64,000 nt of DNA from Epiperipatus broadwayi (Eukaryota > Onychophora > Udeonychophora > Euonychophora > Peripatidae). How positions within the stretch are numbered: position 1 is the stretch's first letter; the number at the start of each line of letters is the position of its first letter. Below the pieces are notes generated by a model. The model was not told the DNA's origin, made no database searches, and saw only the letters and a program-made list of their open reading frames with translations. The translations under genes and the position numbers were made by a program. Shown here piece by piece: positions 33,529 to 44,978 of this stretch. Where the stretch lies: NCBI GenBank assembly GCA_028023455.1, contig JAQFVV010000012.1, positions 8,530,499-8,594,498 of the forward strand, written 5' to 3'.

Positions 33529-36500
33529 TGAAATAAATATTGTATCCAATGTATATTATATATTTTATTTTATTATTTTTATGTAAGAATTTTTCATGTA
33601 AGCATTTTTTTCATGAGCATTTATGATTGTGATCTTTTGCAGTATACATTTATGATGTAAGATTCAACTGTTTTTGTTTTTTTCTAAATTCATGTGTGGT
33701 TTAAGTTTTTATTAATGTAAAATTCCAAACAAAATTTTAACTTTTCAATATTGAAAAATATTCTTAAGAATAATACTTTTTTTTTTTTGTGAAAAAACAG
33801 ATAAAAATGTCTTAAATAAGAAAAAGGTGATCAAATGAGCTGGAGTAATTTGTAAAGGACATACATAGTAATTATAAAAATAATTTTTAAATGTATGAAT
33901 AATTATAAAACTTTTTTATTATTATTGAAATAAATGATGTATAAATACTGTAACCTCTAATATTTGATTTTGGCTTGGAAGAGATGCAGTAAATAAAAGG
34001 TTAAGTGTGTTAAAACAGAAATTGGCATGAGAGAAGCTAAAAAGTGTGATTTCAATTACACTGGCATGCATTTAAAATAAATTCATGTATGGTTGAGCTT
34101 TTATAAGACCCTAGCCCATGCAAATGCATTCACTCCAGATTTTTCAAATAAAATAAACAATACATGTAAATTTATAATTTTTCAGGGATTTGAATTTTAT
34201 TTATTAATCCCTATATATATATATATATATATATATAAGGGATTTTATGTACACTTTCTATCTTTAATTATGTAGGTTCAAATTGCAAATATAATAAAAT
34301 ATTGAAGTGTAACATTAGATAAATCAGCAGTGTAATAACATGACCTGAACTTAAATTAAATTAAGGTGATGATTAAAGAATAATACCATATAATTTTAAA
34401 ATAACAACAATGTTATTTCATGTAAATATCAATAATAAAAATATATAACAATAATACAATAATAATCATTATATGATAGCAAATACTCAAGCTGAATGTT
34501 CTCACCTCCTTTGGATATGCATGTGGTAAATCAAATATAACTTCATTTGTTGTATGGTATCATGATGTGTGTGACAATATATTATACATATTGGAGAAGT
34601 TGATTGCCGGGTTTTTATCACACATTTTCTCTAAATGTATAATCAGACAAAATGCCCCAAAATTATCAATTTAATTCTTAGATATTGGTTCCTTTAAAAG
34701 CACATAATGAGATATAACTTACTATTTATATCTGAAAATTAAAAATAATGGTTAAGAATGCAATCTCTCTCTCTAACATAGAAGATTTAAAATGTATTCA
34801 CTCTCATTTATCTGTCACAGTTACATTTAAATATGGAATGTAAACTATACTACCTGCATTTCCCCTGGAGTTATATGGTCACATTTGGCACATTTATTAC
34901 TCTAATAATATATTAAATAAAACATAAAATAAGTAACACACTGTTCATATAAAGTTTACATGACACTCAAATATCAAATGTTCCTAAATTTGTAAAACAC
35001 TAGTAATCTTGTATAGCAGTAAATTCAACTCTCTGTGGAATTATTACCTGAATTCAACAAAGATCAAGGTTATCCTAATCAAATTAATCCATTATGGAAA
35101 ATCTTTATCTCCAGTACAAATGTATATTTTATACTCTTTGTAATCTCTAATTCTTTTGATGATTGAACATATATATATATATATAAAACAAATCTTTAAG
35201 TAACACTTCAACACAACAAGTATGTTGATCACTTTACTGCCTAGATGTTTTAAATAAGTTATTTCAGTTGTTTCTTTAACTGGCAATATATTATTTATTT
35301 TCAGATGTAAGCATTTTCTTAATGGTTTCCCAAAGTACTTCATTCACTGGATAAAATCATGGTGCAATAACTACAATTTTTTTTTAATAAAATAGATCTT
35401 AAAAGCATATTCTTTTGAAGTTAAAAAGACACAATTTAGCAATATAATCCCTTAGTATGAATTTAATCAGACATTTGAGAACTTCATTATTATAAACTGC
35501 ATATTTTCTTGACAGAAATTTTTTTTTATAAAATGTGTTGTGTTCCCTTTTTATTTGAATAGGTCATATATCCATTGAGATTATTGGAATGGAGTGGAGA
35601 CCTTGGGCCAGACTCCCTGGTAACATATTCTATTCATATATCCTCATGTAGATAAGGACAATATGGCAATTTTTAAGAAAAATGTCCCCTGAGCTTTGAC
35701 TGCACTGAAAATTTTTAAAGAAGATTTTTTTTTTTATTCATCAGTATTTATAAGTTTTTTTAAGATGACATCAAAAATTTCCACATACCCTGGATGTTTC
35801 CATACTATCGTGAATAATCAGGCAAGATTTTAAGGTTTTCTTCTTATTAGCATGAATATGTAATCATTTTTGAAACTACAAAATAATAAAATAAAATATT
35901 TTACCTCAAATTATTACTAAAACAATAATCTCAATTGTCCCCTTTTTAAATTTATTGGAGCAATAAATTTTTATCAGTAAATATTATTAATTCAATAAGT
36001 TTCACAGATGTTTTAATGTTAATAATTTCATTAGGTTTTGTGATCTGTTATTTAAAAAAAACATTTACTGAATCCAAACATTAAATTGTCTGATATTTCA
36101 GCAAATTGTTTTGTTCATCTTTCTAATGCACATTTATAATTCTGTGAATATTATTTGTACACACTCACCCATATTGATACATAACTGCAATAATATTTGA
36201 AGTCTTAGTATTAAAATATTTTTAAAAAACATTATCCCATTGTATCTTGACTTATAGTAGTTTATCTTTGATTTTAAATATATCACTTCATTTACCTATC
36301 TACTACAAAATGTACAATCAAGAAATTTTTTTTAACAGTTCATACTTTACAGAACATGATAGCATTTGTACAGAAATATAATGCTACAGTACATACATGC
36401 ATGTTAACAGTGAATCTTTCAATAAGGTTAATAGTATATTGTATGTTTAAAAAGCAGCCACTAAAAATCATCTAAAGTGAGAGTACCATGCTCATGGCAT

Positions 36501-36989
36501 TTGGTTACGAGATTTGTGTGATATCCATAAATTCATGGGAGTACTGAATGTTTGATAAAAATTTGCAACATATATATGCAAAGTGATGTTTTTTTACACA
36601 TGTTTAATGCATATAATATGTATATGCATATCTATGATGCAAATTACTAGTGGCATGCAGTAGAGAGTGAGGAAAAAATTCAATTTTTCATTGTGAATGA
36701 AAATTAGAAGATGAATCAAATGTTTTAAATGAAAGCATCACTTTTAAATAATTTAATGATAACTTTTATTAGCTTTAAACAAATTATTTAAATCATTAAA
36801 ACAAGCTAAATTTCCTTTGTTTTTCTTTGTTTCTTTATATCTTCCTTTCTAATGTATTAGGTCACAGTCATTAGCAATTAATCACTGCTATGATTTAATG
36901 ATGGATCTTATGAAGTTTAAACAAATTATTTAAACCACTAAAAGCAGATTAATTTTCATACTTTTTTTTGCTTGTTTCATTATACATTG
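33526..36989. other. 3.5 kb AT-rich interval with possible exons only
   Basis: No transposon is recognised. A few short GC-richer patches are bounded by splice-like sites: plus 35,563-35,619, minus 34,847-34,894 (reading CAKCDHITPGEMQ) and minus 35,046-35,072. They are too short to be called genes. A diverged pair of AAACAAATTATTTAAA-containing segments lies at about 36,776 and 36,918. Confidence 0.4.
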
Positions 36990-37000
36990 TTAACTAAGAT

Positions 37001-39966
37001 CATCATCATCATCAACAAACAATATCAATCCACTGCAGGATGAAGGTCTCTCCAAGTTTAATCCATCTTCTTCGATCTTTAGCTTCTCTTTTCCACAACA
37101 CCCCTGCACATTTTCTTATTTCATCCATCCATCTCACATGTGGTCTCTTTCTGGGTCTTTTACAATCTCTTCGAATCCAGTTTAAAATTTCAATTGTCCA
37201 TCTATTATCATCTCTTCTAGCAATATGTCCAGCCCAACTCCATTTCAATCTTTTAATTTTTTCAATAAGGTCAGTAACATCTGTTTGTTGTCTTACCCAT
37301 ACATTGCGTTTTCGATCTCTTCTTGTTACTCCCAACATACATCTCTCCATACTCCTTTGAGTGGTCTGAAGTCTCTGTATTGCTTTTCTGTTAAGTGTCC
37401 AAGTCTCAGATCCATAAGTAAGAACTGGTAAAACACATTTGTTAAAAACCATCCTTTTCAAACACATAGGCATATTTCCTTTTAGTATCAAGTTATTTCT
37501 ACCAAAAGCACTCCAACCAAGTTTAATTCTATGATTAATTTCCTCCATTATGTTTCCATCTGTATTAATAATCTGACCAAGGTATTTGTAACTGTTAACT
37601 TCTAATTTTTCATAATCAATCTTTATTTTCATATTTTGAGCAAATCGATTAAACATTACTTTAGTCTTTTTAACATTTATCTTTAGTCCTACTTTTCTAC
37701 TTTCATCTGCTAACTCCTGCAACATTTCCTGCAGCTCTGAAGCATTATTTGCAAAAACAACTACATCATCTGCGAAATCTAAATGACTTAAATACTCTCC
37801 ATTTACTTTCACTCCTTTAGTTTCCCATTTTAATCCACAAAATACTTCTTGCAGCACTGCTGTAAAAAGTTTTGGAGATATGGAGTCACCTTGTCTTACA
37901 CCTTTCTCAATGTTGACTTTCCCAGTATCATTATGTAATCTAATTGTTGCTGTTGCATTTTTATAAATATTCTTTAAAATATGACAATATCCTGAATCTA
38001 TACCTTGATGATCCAATGCTTTAATCACTGAAGAAATGTGTATAGAATCTAATGCCTTTTCATAATCTACAAATCCAAAACATAATGACAACTCATATTC
38101 ATTTGTCCTTTCTATGACTTCTCTCAATACCTGGATATGATCTATTGTACTAAAACCACTTTTAAATCCAGCTTGTTCTCTTGGTTGGTGGAAATCCAAA
38201 GTTCTCTGTAGACGAGTTGTAATTATCTTGGTAAAAATTTTATATAAAACTGATAAAACGCTGATAGGTCTGTAATTTCTAATATCTTCTTTATCACCAT
38301 TTTTAAATATTAATATTATTACTGCATCCTTCCAATCTTCCGGTACATCTTTATCATTTAGACATTTGGTATATAACTTTGCTAAAATTGTTTCTATTTC
38401 TTCACCTGCTTCTTTTAATATATCAATTATAATTCCATCATTACCTGGAGCCTTTCCTTTCTTCATACACTTAATTGCATGTCTCACTTCTTCATTTAAA
38501 ATTCTGGGCAATTCGGAAGATGTACTAGATATAGGAGGTACTTGTTCTTTATTACTATATAATTCTTGATAAAAATCTTCTACCAATTTCATGATGTCAT
38601 CTCTCTTTTTAGTAATAATTCCATCTTTTTTTCTTATTGCAGATATAAATTTCCTACCAATACCAAAATGTTGTTTAACATTTTTGAGACTTTTATTTTC
38701 TTCTACAGCTTTCCTTGCTATTTCACAGTTATACTTTCTTATATCATTTTCAACTCTTTTCCGTACCATTTTACAAAATTCGAGATATTCAATTCTTTTT
38801 AATACATCATTTTTGTATATCTTCATATTCCTTCTTTTCTTTATAAATTCTCTAGTCTCAGTAGAAATTTTATTAGTCAATTGCTGCTTTTTTCTACCAG
38901 CTATGTTTGTTGCAGTTTTTAAAAGTATATCAGTTATTTTCATATTAATTTCATTCAAATCTGAATCATGTTCAAAATCTCCTAACATTTGAAACCTATT
39001 TGTAAGTTCTAATTTAAATTCATTAGAATGTTTCTGAAGATTAGGAATATCAACTGTAAATATTGTTTTTCTTAATAATTTTTGTCTCTCTAGTTTTACA
39101 TTAACACGTAACTTACACCTTACTAATCGATGATCACTTCCTGTGTTAAATTTATTAAAAACATTACAATCTTGAAATATGTATTTTCTGTTAGTCAAAA
39201 TATAATCCAATTCTGCTGTACATTCATTTGGATGCTTCCATGACCATTTCCTTTTAACATTTTTCTCAAAAAATGAATTCATAATATAAAGTTTTTCTTT
39301 TTCTGCAAACTCCACAAGTCTATGTCCTCTGTCATTTCTATTACCATAACCAAAATTACCTACAGCAATTTCATCTTTCATTTGTCTACCAATTCTAGCA
39401 TTAAAGTCTCCCATAACAATTTTAAAATGTTGTTTACTCTGATCAAAAGCTTTTTGTACATCCATATAAAAATCTTCTACTACTTCATCACTATGAGAAC
39501 TTGTTGGGGCATAAACCTGAATTATCTGCATTTGGTATCTGCTATTAAGTTGTATAACTAATCTTGCCACTCTGTCCGATACACCATCAATCTCCACAAT
39601 ATTGTTCTTCCACTTTTTATTTATAATGAATCCTACTCCACTTGTATTTCCAATATGTGTGCCTTTATAATAGAGTATATGTCCACTTTTTAAATCAATT
39701 GTTTCTTCTCCTTTTCTTCTAACTTCACAAAGTCCAATAATGTCCCATTTAATATAAGACAGTTCTTCTTCTAATTCTTGCAATCTTCCTTCACTTGAAA
39801 GTGATCTGCAGTTGTAAGTACCTAAATAAAAAGTCATCATCAAATGGCAGCCTGGGTCCACAATCAGGGGATTCTTAGCACCCTCCACCTTCGGCCACCA
39901 ACTGCTGCCTTAGTTGGTGACTTTACAGCCTCCTGGGAATAAGGGCCATGCTTTATTTTTGTCTGA
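37001..39966 (-). mobile_element. Full-length RTE-type LINE with 11-bp TSD
   Basis: TTAACTAAGAT is repeated perfectly at 36,990-37,000 and 39,967-39,977. On the minus strand the element starts TCAGACAAAAATAAAGCATG, has a 126-nt leader, one long ORF, and ends in TGA-TGA-TGATGATGATG, a short 3' repeat typical of RTE elements. The stop codon lies within that repeat, so there is almost no 3' untranslated region. The intact ORF and perfect duplication mark a recent insertion. Confidence 0.93.
37012..39840 (-). CDS. RTE-type endonuclease/reverse transcriptase polyprotein
   Basis: Counting from the ATG at 39,840 the protein has 942 residues (MMTFYLGTYNCRSL). An open stretch of 16 codons upstream has only a GTG start. 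Residues 1-240 are an AP-type endonuclease: TYNCRS, LCEVRR (catalytic E), VYAPTS, MGDFNARIG near 143 and SDHRLV near 234. The RT spans about 450-720: KGKAPGNDG, NYRPISVLSVLYKIF, FVDYEKALDS, GVRQGDSISPKLF and LDFADDVVVFA near 690. The tail has LTYGSETWTL near 805 and WSWAGHIARRDD. The protein nicks the target and copies its own RNA there. No frameshift or stop is present. FVDYEKALDS has L where F is usual, which may be harmless. Plus-strand ORFs here are shadows. Confidence 0.96.
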   Translation of the reverse strand: MMTFYLGTYNCRSLSSEGRLQELEEELSYIKWDIIGLCEVRRKGEETIDLKSGHILYYKGTHIGNTSGVGFIINKKWKNNIVEIDGVSDRVARLVIQLNSRYQMQIIQVYAPTSSHSDEVVEDFYMDVQKAFDQSKQHFKIVMGDFNARIGRQMKDEIAVGNFGYGNRNDRGHRLVEFAEKEKLYIMNSFFEKNVKRKWSWKHPNECTAELDYILTNRKYIFQDCNVFNKFNTGSDHRLVRCKLRVNVKLERQKLLRKTIFTVDIPNLQKHSNEFKLELTNRFQMLGDFEHDSDLNEINMKITDILLKTATNIAGRKKQQLTNKISTETREFIKKRRNMKIYKNDVLKRIEYLEFCKMVRKRVENDIRKYNCEIARKAVEENKSLKNVKQHFGIGRKFISAIRKKDGIITKKRDDIMKLVEDFYQELYSNKEQVPPISSTSSELPRILNEEVRHAIKCMKKGKAPGNDGIIIDILKEAGEEIETILAKLYTKCLNDKDVPEDWKDAVIILIFKNGDKEDIRNYRPISVLSVLYKIFTKIITTRLQRTLDFHQPREQAGFKSGFSTIDHIQVLREVIERTNEYELSLCFGFVDYEKALDSIHISSVIKALDHQGIDSGYCHILKNIYKNATATIRLHNDTGKVNIEKGVRQGDSISPKLFTAVLQEVFCGLKWETKGVKVNGEYLSHLDFADDVVVFANNASELQEMLQELADESRKVGLKINVKKTKVMFNRFAQNMKIKIDYEKLEVNSYKYLGQIINTDGNIMEEINHRIKLGWSAFGRNNLILKGNMPMCLKRMVFNKCVLPVLTYGSETWTLNRKAIQRLQTTQRSMERCMLGVTRRDRKRNVWVRQQTDVTDLIEKIKRLKWSWAGHIARRDDNRWTIEILNWIRRDCKRPRKRPHVRWMDEIRKCAGVLWKREAKDRRRWIKLGETFILQWIDIVC

Positions 39967-40022
39967 TTAACTAAGATACTGGGTTATAATAGTTAGTATT
40001 AAAATGCTTCATGCAAATTTTA

Positions 40023-40279
40023 CATTCATTCTGCCTTATCAGGCACTGAGAAGAAAGACCATGGTGTTTCTTGATCTTAAACTCAGAGGTAAAAAGCCAA
40101 TAAACTCACCACGCTGGCCATGTTCGTATACTATATGAATAAGCACATAGTAATAACAGCTGCAATGACAAGAATGTATGGAGAGGACATTAGGAATTTG
40201 CCCTGCTCGGTTCCTTTAAGGCCTCCAAGAGGAATCAAAGGGTCTCCTTTCAGTTAATAGCAAACTCCTTTCTGCAGCC
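40023..40279 (-). mobile_element. 257-bp retro-insertion with 16-bp TSD, unknown family
   Basis: CTTCATGCAAATTTTA flanks it perfectly (40,007-40,022 and 40,280-40,295). On the minus strand it begins GGCTGCAGAAAGGAG and ends GCAGAATGAATG, a short repeat-like end instead of poly-A. It is much richer in G+C than its flanks and has no open frame. TGGCCAGCGTGG could be a weak box A but no box B is clear. It may be a SINE or a truncated LINE or RNA copy moved by RTE machinery. Confidence 0.75.
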
Positions 40280-40559
40280 CTTCATGCAAATTTTAATTTT
40301 TATGTTTGAATTTGTCGTATTTGATTTTGGTCTTTTGTCTTTATCATTCTTTTATTGTTCTTTATTTGTAAAACAAATCCAAATGATATTGCCAATAAAG
40401 AACCATCTTTGCAATGTGTACTGATAGATTTATTTATTTTAGAATTGCAATGCATTATTATTCACTTGATTTATTGTTTTAATTATGGTCAATAATGCAA
40501 TTAATTGTATCCAAGCCATTCTTTTCTCTGAATTTTTATATTCTTTCAATAAAATTAAT

Positions 40560-41450
40560 TCTATCTATTTTGTGATGTTATTATTCCATGACAAAATTAG
40601 CATCCTCTACCACCATCTTCAGCTGTCTTCTACAAAATCCATTTATTAATTCTCTTACTCATCCAAAATATTCTAAGCATTTCTAATATCATTTACATTT
40701 CAAAATCTTCATTCCTTGCTCTTTCTTATTTCTTCAATATCTTTCTCCATATAACCAACCTTAAATTTAGCATTCAGTAGTTGAAACTTTATCTGCACAT
40801 TTATTGCTTCCATTTCTCCATATGAACATTAATTTTATGAATAATTGTGATGCCAACAATAATTATATATTTATTTCTGTTTAATATTCTCCATCTTTAT
40901 TTATTCTGAAGTTCAGATAGACAACCTCTGAAACCTGTTTCAGCTTAATTCTCTTCAATTTTATCTCTATTCTTTCTGCAGTTAATTTTATTACCCTTGT
41001 TTTTTTTGTTTAGCCTTAGTCCATACTTTGCCCCTTTTCTTATCAATTGTTCTGCAGTTGCTATTAAACAATATCATCTACACATTGTAAATTTTGCATT
41101 TGTCTTCCTTTTAAAAATTATCCAGAGCTACTAAAGAAATATGATGAGAATATGAACTCTGTTTTAACCCATTACACTTTTGATTTCTGTGTTATTCTTA
41201 CTCTGGCTTTTTATCTTATCTACAAAATAACAGCAGCATCAAATTTAGAAGATATCCTATTCAAAACTTATTATGACATGCATAATCAAAAGCCTTCTGA
41301 TAATCTATAGAAATAGAGATAGAATGATTGTAGAAATTCACTATATTGTCTTACCTTTTCCTTTATTGTTTCTTGTCATGGTCTAAAATTTGTCTATTGC
41401 TGTGTTATTTCCTCTTCCATATTTTTCTATATAATTATAAGAATATTGTT
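40560..41450 (-). pseudogene. Heavily decayed RTE-like reverse transcriptase
   Basis: No open frame is left, but the minus strand shows RT blocks in order across shifting frames. Near 41,300 it reads SIDYQKAFDYA (compare FVDYEKALDS in the intact neighbour). Near 41,065 it reads CVDDIV (active site). Near 41,010 it reads KYGLRLNKKNKGN (compare VGLKINVKKTKV), then NCRKNRDKIEEN. Near 40,660 a tail-like LKIFWMSKRINK pattern remains. It is a second, much older LINE of the same broad group, on the same strand as the intact copy but not part of it, since the intact copy has its own target duplication. Confidence 0.55.
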
Positions 41451-43079
41451 ATATTAAGCAAAGAGCAGATAAAAAATACTACTCCCAACTTATCTAATAT
41501 ATGATAATTAAAAAAAAAAATAGCACTTGAATGACAATAGCAAATTTACTGTATTATATAATTTATTCAGAACATGCGCAAAATACTTCTATAGGCTATT
41601 ACAATTATCTCCTACTACTGTTGCATCATAGCCGACATAATTTTATGTGACATTATTTTGTGAATTTGATTTAAATATTGCTTCCATCTAAAAAAAAAAA
41701 AAAAGCAGTATATAAGCTATTACTAGTATTTTAGATTTTTTTTCTTGAGAAATTATAAACTACCTTTAGAAATTATCAAGTTTCAAGTGGTTTAAAATAC
41801 AGGTCATACGCATAATGGCATATATATATTTACCTTATTTTTTCCCCTCATAATCTTATTATTTAGGCAAAAGATTTGCCGAGTAATCCACACAGCAACA
41901 ATTTATTTTGTAAAATCTATTTACACAAACTTTTTTTTCTCTCTTTCTTTTTTTTTTTTTTTTGACGTTTCTAAACTTTCATATTTTTAAATGCAGACGC
42001 AATGCAGTTTCTTCTTATATTTTACTTCTTTTACTACATCTCCCTCGGGACAGGTATAAATCATTACGATCATTAGAAATTGATTTTTTGACTCAACGTT
42101 ATGACACAATAAGAAATGAAAAATAAATGATTGAATGCTGTTAATTTTTTTTTTTTAGATTTTATTTGATACATGTCATTTACGTCTGCCAATTGATTCT
42201 TGGCCCAGGAGGTTAACTCATGTAACAAATCATTTATCATATGACAAGGGCAAATACTAAATTGTTCTTTTAATATTATTTATAACTTCATTTGGCTTTC
42301 TAAAGAAAACAGGATATTAATTTTTAATGTAGAAAATTTAAAGATTCAATAGGAAATCAGAATAAGGCCATCAAAGTTTACTTGATTCATAATGGCGTAA
42401 TATCCTGGGCAACATTTATCAGGTTTAACTTTCATGACTTTTTAAAATAAATTGGATTTGTTCTCAAGCCAAATATTTCCTTTAAGAACAGGTGAAATTA
42501 TCAATCAAGCTGTAATGACAAGTCAAAAAAAGAAAGTGATTGAAGGGATACGGGGCAGAAAGAAATATGTCATAATTTTTCATCAGAAATATGATTTGGG
42601 AAAATCTAAAAAAAAAAAATTAGTTTTATGATGACATTGATAGGAATGTAAGTTTTTTTTTCTAATAAATATTTTATTCATTGCCAATAAAATAAAGATT
42701 CATATTTTATCAATCAAATTTAAGCAGCATTTTAAATAGACCCCGCTCCCCCATACAAATCAATGAATTTTTAACATTTTATACAATCATGGTTGATATA
42801 TATATTCTTCTACATATTTCCTACTTTTTGCTTATTAGGTCTCTTAATAAATTCTCCTATATTTTTCTAGTGTTAGTTGCTGAGCTTTAATTTTCTATGA
42901 TGCTTCCTTATTTCCCCACCTACATTTCTAACATAGAGTCTTATAAAACCTTCACTTTATTTTTAATTAATGTCACTATCTCTCTTTAACCTTTTTGTTT
43001 TTTTCAATGACTACTTCCACTGTTTTGAGTGTCTTGCATTCTATTCTATAATAATAACAATAATAATGATGATGATAAG
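41451..43079. other. Interval with a possible signal-peptide exon
   Basis: No transposon is recognised. At 41,997-42,053 a pyrimidine-rich tract and AG precede a short exon-like patch that reads MQFLLIFYFFYYISLGT and stops at CAG followed by GTATAA, a good donor. A second patch (42,159-42,211) has a T-tract plus AG before it and GTTAAC after it, but its open frame does not join in phase with the first. The evidence is too thin to call a gene. Confidence 0.3.
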
Positions 43080-43328
43080 AGGGTGCCTTACACCTTGGAC
43101 TGCACAGATCAGATAAAAACACCTCACATTTAAACCATTAACAAACTAATAAAAACCATCAGAAACAATGTAAAAAAATATACAACATCAAAAATTCTAA
43201 TATTAATTTAATTGATATCAATTAACAGAAAAAGTAAATAGAATTTAATTGATAATTTTTAAATTGCTGACATTAACAAATTAACAATGCAAACATGGAG
43301 GCTCAAAGATCACATTACCTAATTAACA

Positions 43329-44890
43329 GTGGAAAAACATGAAAACTATAAAAAAAGAAAAAACAAGCCAACATTTGCAGACATGGTCAAGGGAAAAGTA
43401 AGAAAAAAAATGAATTCATTTATCCTAACAAAAAACAAAGTCAATTTGATTCAGATATTAGCAAAGAGATTAAAAAAAAGCAATGTAACCACCTTTCAAG
43501 AGATAGTTCCTAGATATAGGAAACCAACCAATAGTGACATAGATAACTTAGAAATTAAAAAATAATTAAGTCAAAATACACCAGAAAATATCTGAAATGA
43601 AGAAAAATTGAAGATCACAACTGTACTGTTCGACAAATCAATACCAAAGCATCTCTTCACAACATTCAAGAGATTTTTTCTCCCAAGTCCATTAGTATTG
43701 TCAACTACAGACAACAACATTTCATTATGTAAATTTCCAAAAGAGTTGCTGTAAGAGGTAATAACAGTAAATGGATTCTGGGACACTATACAACAAATTT
43801 CAGAATATCCCAATGACCAGTATCTAATACTGGAATTTTACGTAATCACATGAAGGGAGAGATATCAAAGACAAGTAAAATCATTGGTAACTTCAAGTTG
43901 ATCACTGTAGATCAAAACTATCACAAATAACATTTACAGGAATAATTAAGAATACCTATTTAGGAAACACAGAACAACTTCCAAAGGATTATGGAACCAT
44001 TTGGCAAGGTCATTATGTTCAAAATAGTATATCAGAAGGACACACCAATACCAATTGTGAATAACATGAGTTCAGAATAAAACTGCATCCACATGCTGAT
44101 CCAGATTATATAACAACATAAATTCTGGATCAGGAAGCAATGCTCATTCCATATATCAGAGGCCTGAAATCACAGTGTTACTCATGTAAACAAATCAGGT
44201 ATGTTACTGTACAATGTCCAAACCATCAGTACTTAATCAGAAATCAAAACATACGCATGCAAAAACAACAAAATTTCAACACTAACATGCAACAAAAGAA
44301 AAGATAGCCATTGCCAAGAATATCCATGCACAAACTACAAAAAGAAATAATAATAAGAAGGCAGAAATACCAAGCTTAGACCTTATACATTTGTTCACAG
44401 AAAAAAAAAAAACAACTCCAAACCAAAGAACATGATCAAAGAGAAAGTAGAAGCCAAACAAAAAATAAACAACAACTAAAGCAAATGTATATATGTTAGA
44501 ATTTTACTGCACAATAGATAAAATCACACAACATACTATTAACAATAAGACAACAATAGAAATTATGGAGACACTCCTATCTCCAAGAAACCCTAGCACA
44601 GTAATGAAATTAACAAATCCAATCCAGCCAAAAAGCAGAAGAAAACCTAGAAGACTTGCCAGAAAGAAGCTAGCAAAAAAGTGAAGACAGATTATGATAA
44701 TTCTAATTCACCAATCATCAATAATATAAATGAAGAGTCAAATGCAATAGAAATAATCACAAATTTATTTGAACACCATTTAATAATCACAGCATCACAA
44801 AATGAAAAAGCACAAAGCACACAAACATTCAACCCAAAAAACAATCAGTGCAATTATACAAAAGCCATCAAAACAGACCAAAAACAAACA
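43329..44890 (+). pseudogene. LINE ORF1 (nucleic-acid-binding protein), broken
   Basis: The first frame (43,329-43,565) reads MEKHENYKKRKNKPTFADMV, with the F-A-D-M-V-K-G start common in LINE ORF1 proteins. Later blocks in other frames are KSIPKHLFTTFKRFFLPSP and WDTIQQISEYPNDQYLILE. At 44,176-44,217 there is a zinc knuckle C-x2-C-x4-Y-x4-C (CYSCKQIRYVTVQC), where the usual histidine is tyrosine. A basic end (KSRRKPRRLARKKLAKK) follows near 44,684. ORF1 proteins bind the element RNA. Several stops and shifts make it a pseudogene. A related fragment is at 49,300-49,858. Confidence 0.7.
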
Positions 44891-44978
44891 TAAATAAAAA
44901 GAAATAGATGAAAATACACAATATAAGGCTCCAAAATGACTACAACAAAAATACAAACCAATCCCAGCTAGACAGTTA

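Noticed and set aside
35092-35343. Minus ORF MKYFGKPLRK... as a transposase
   Set aside because: No catalytic motif or family signature could be recognised in this or neighbouring frames.
37040-39561. Plus-strand ORFs opposite the RTE polyprotein
   Set aside because: Shadows of the 942-codon minus-strand ORF.
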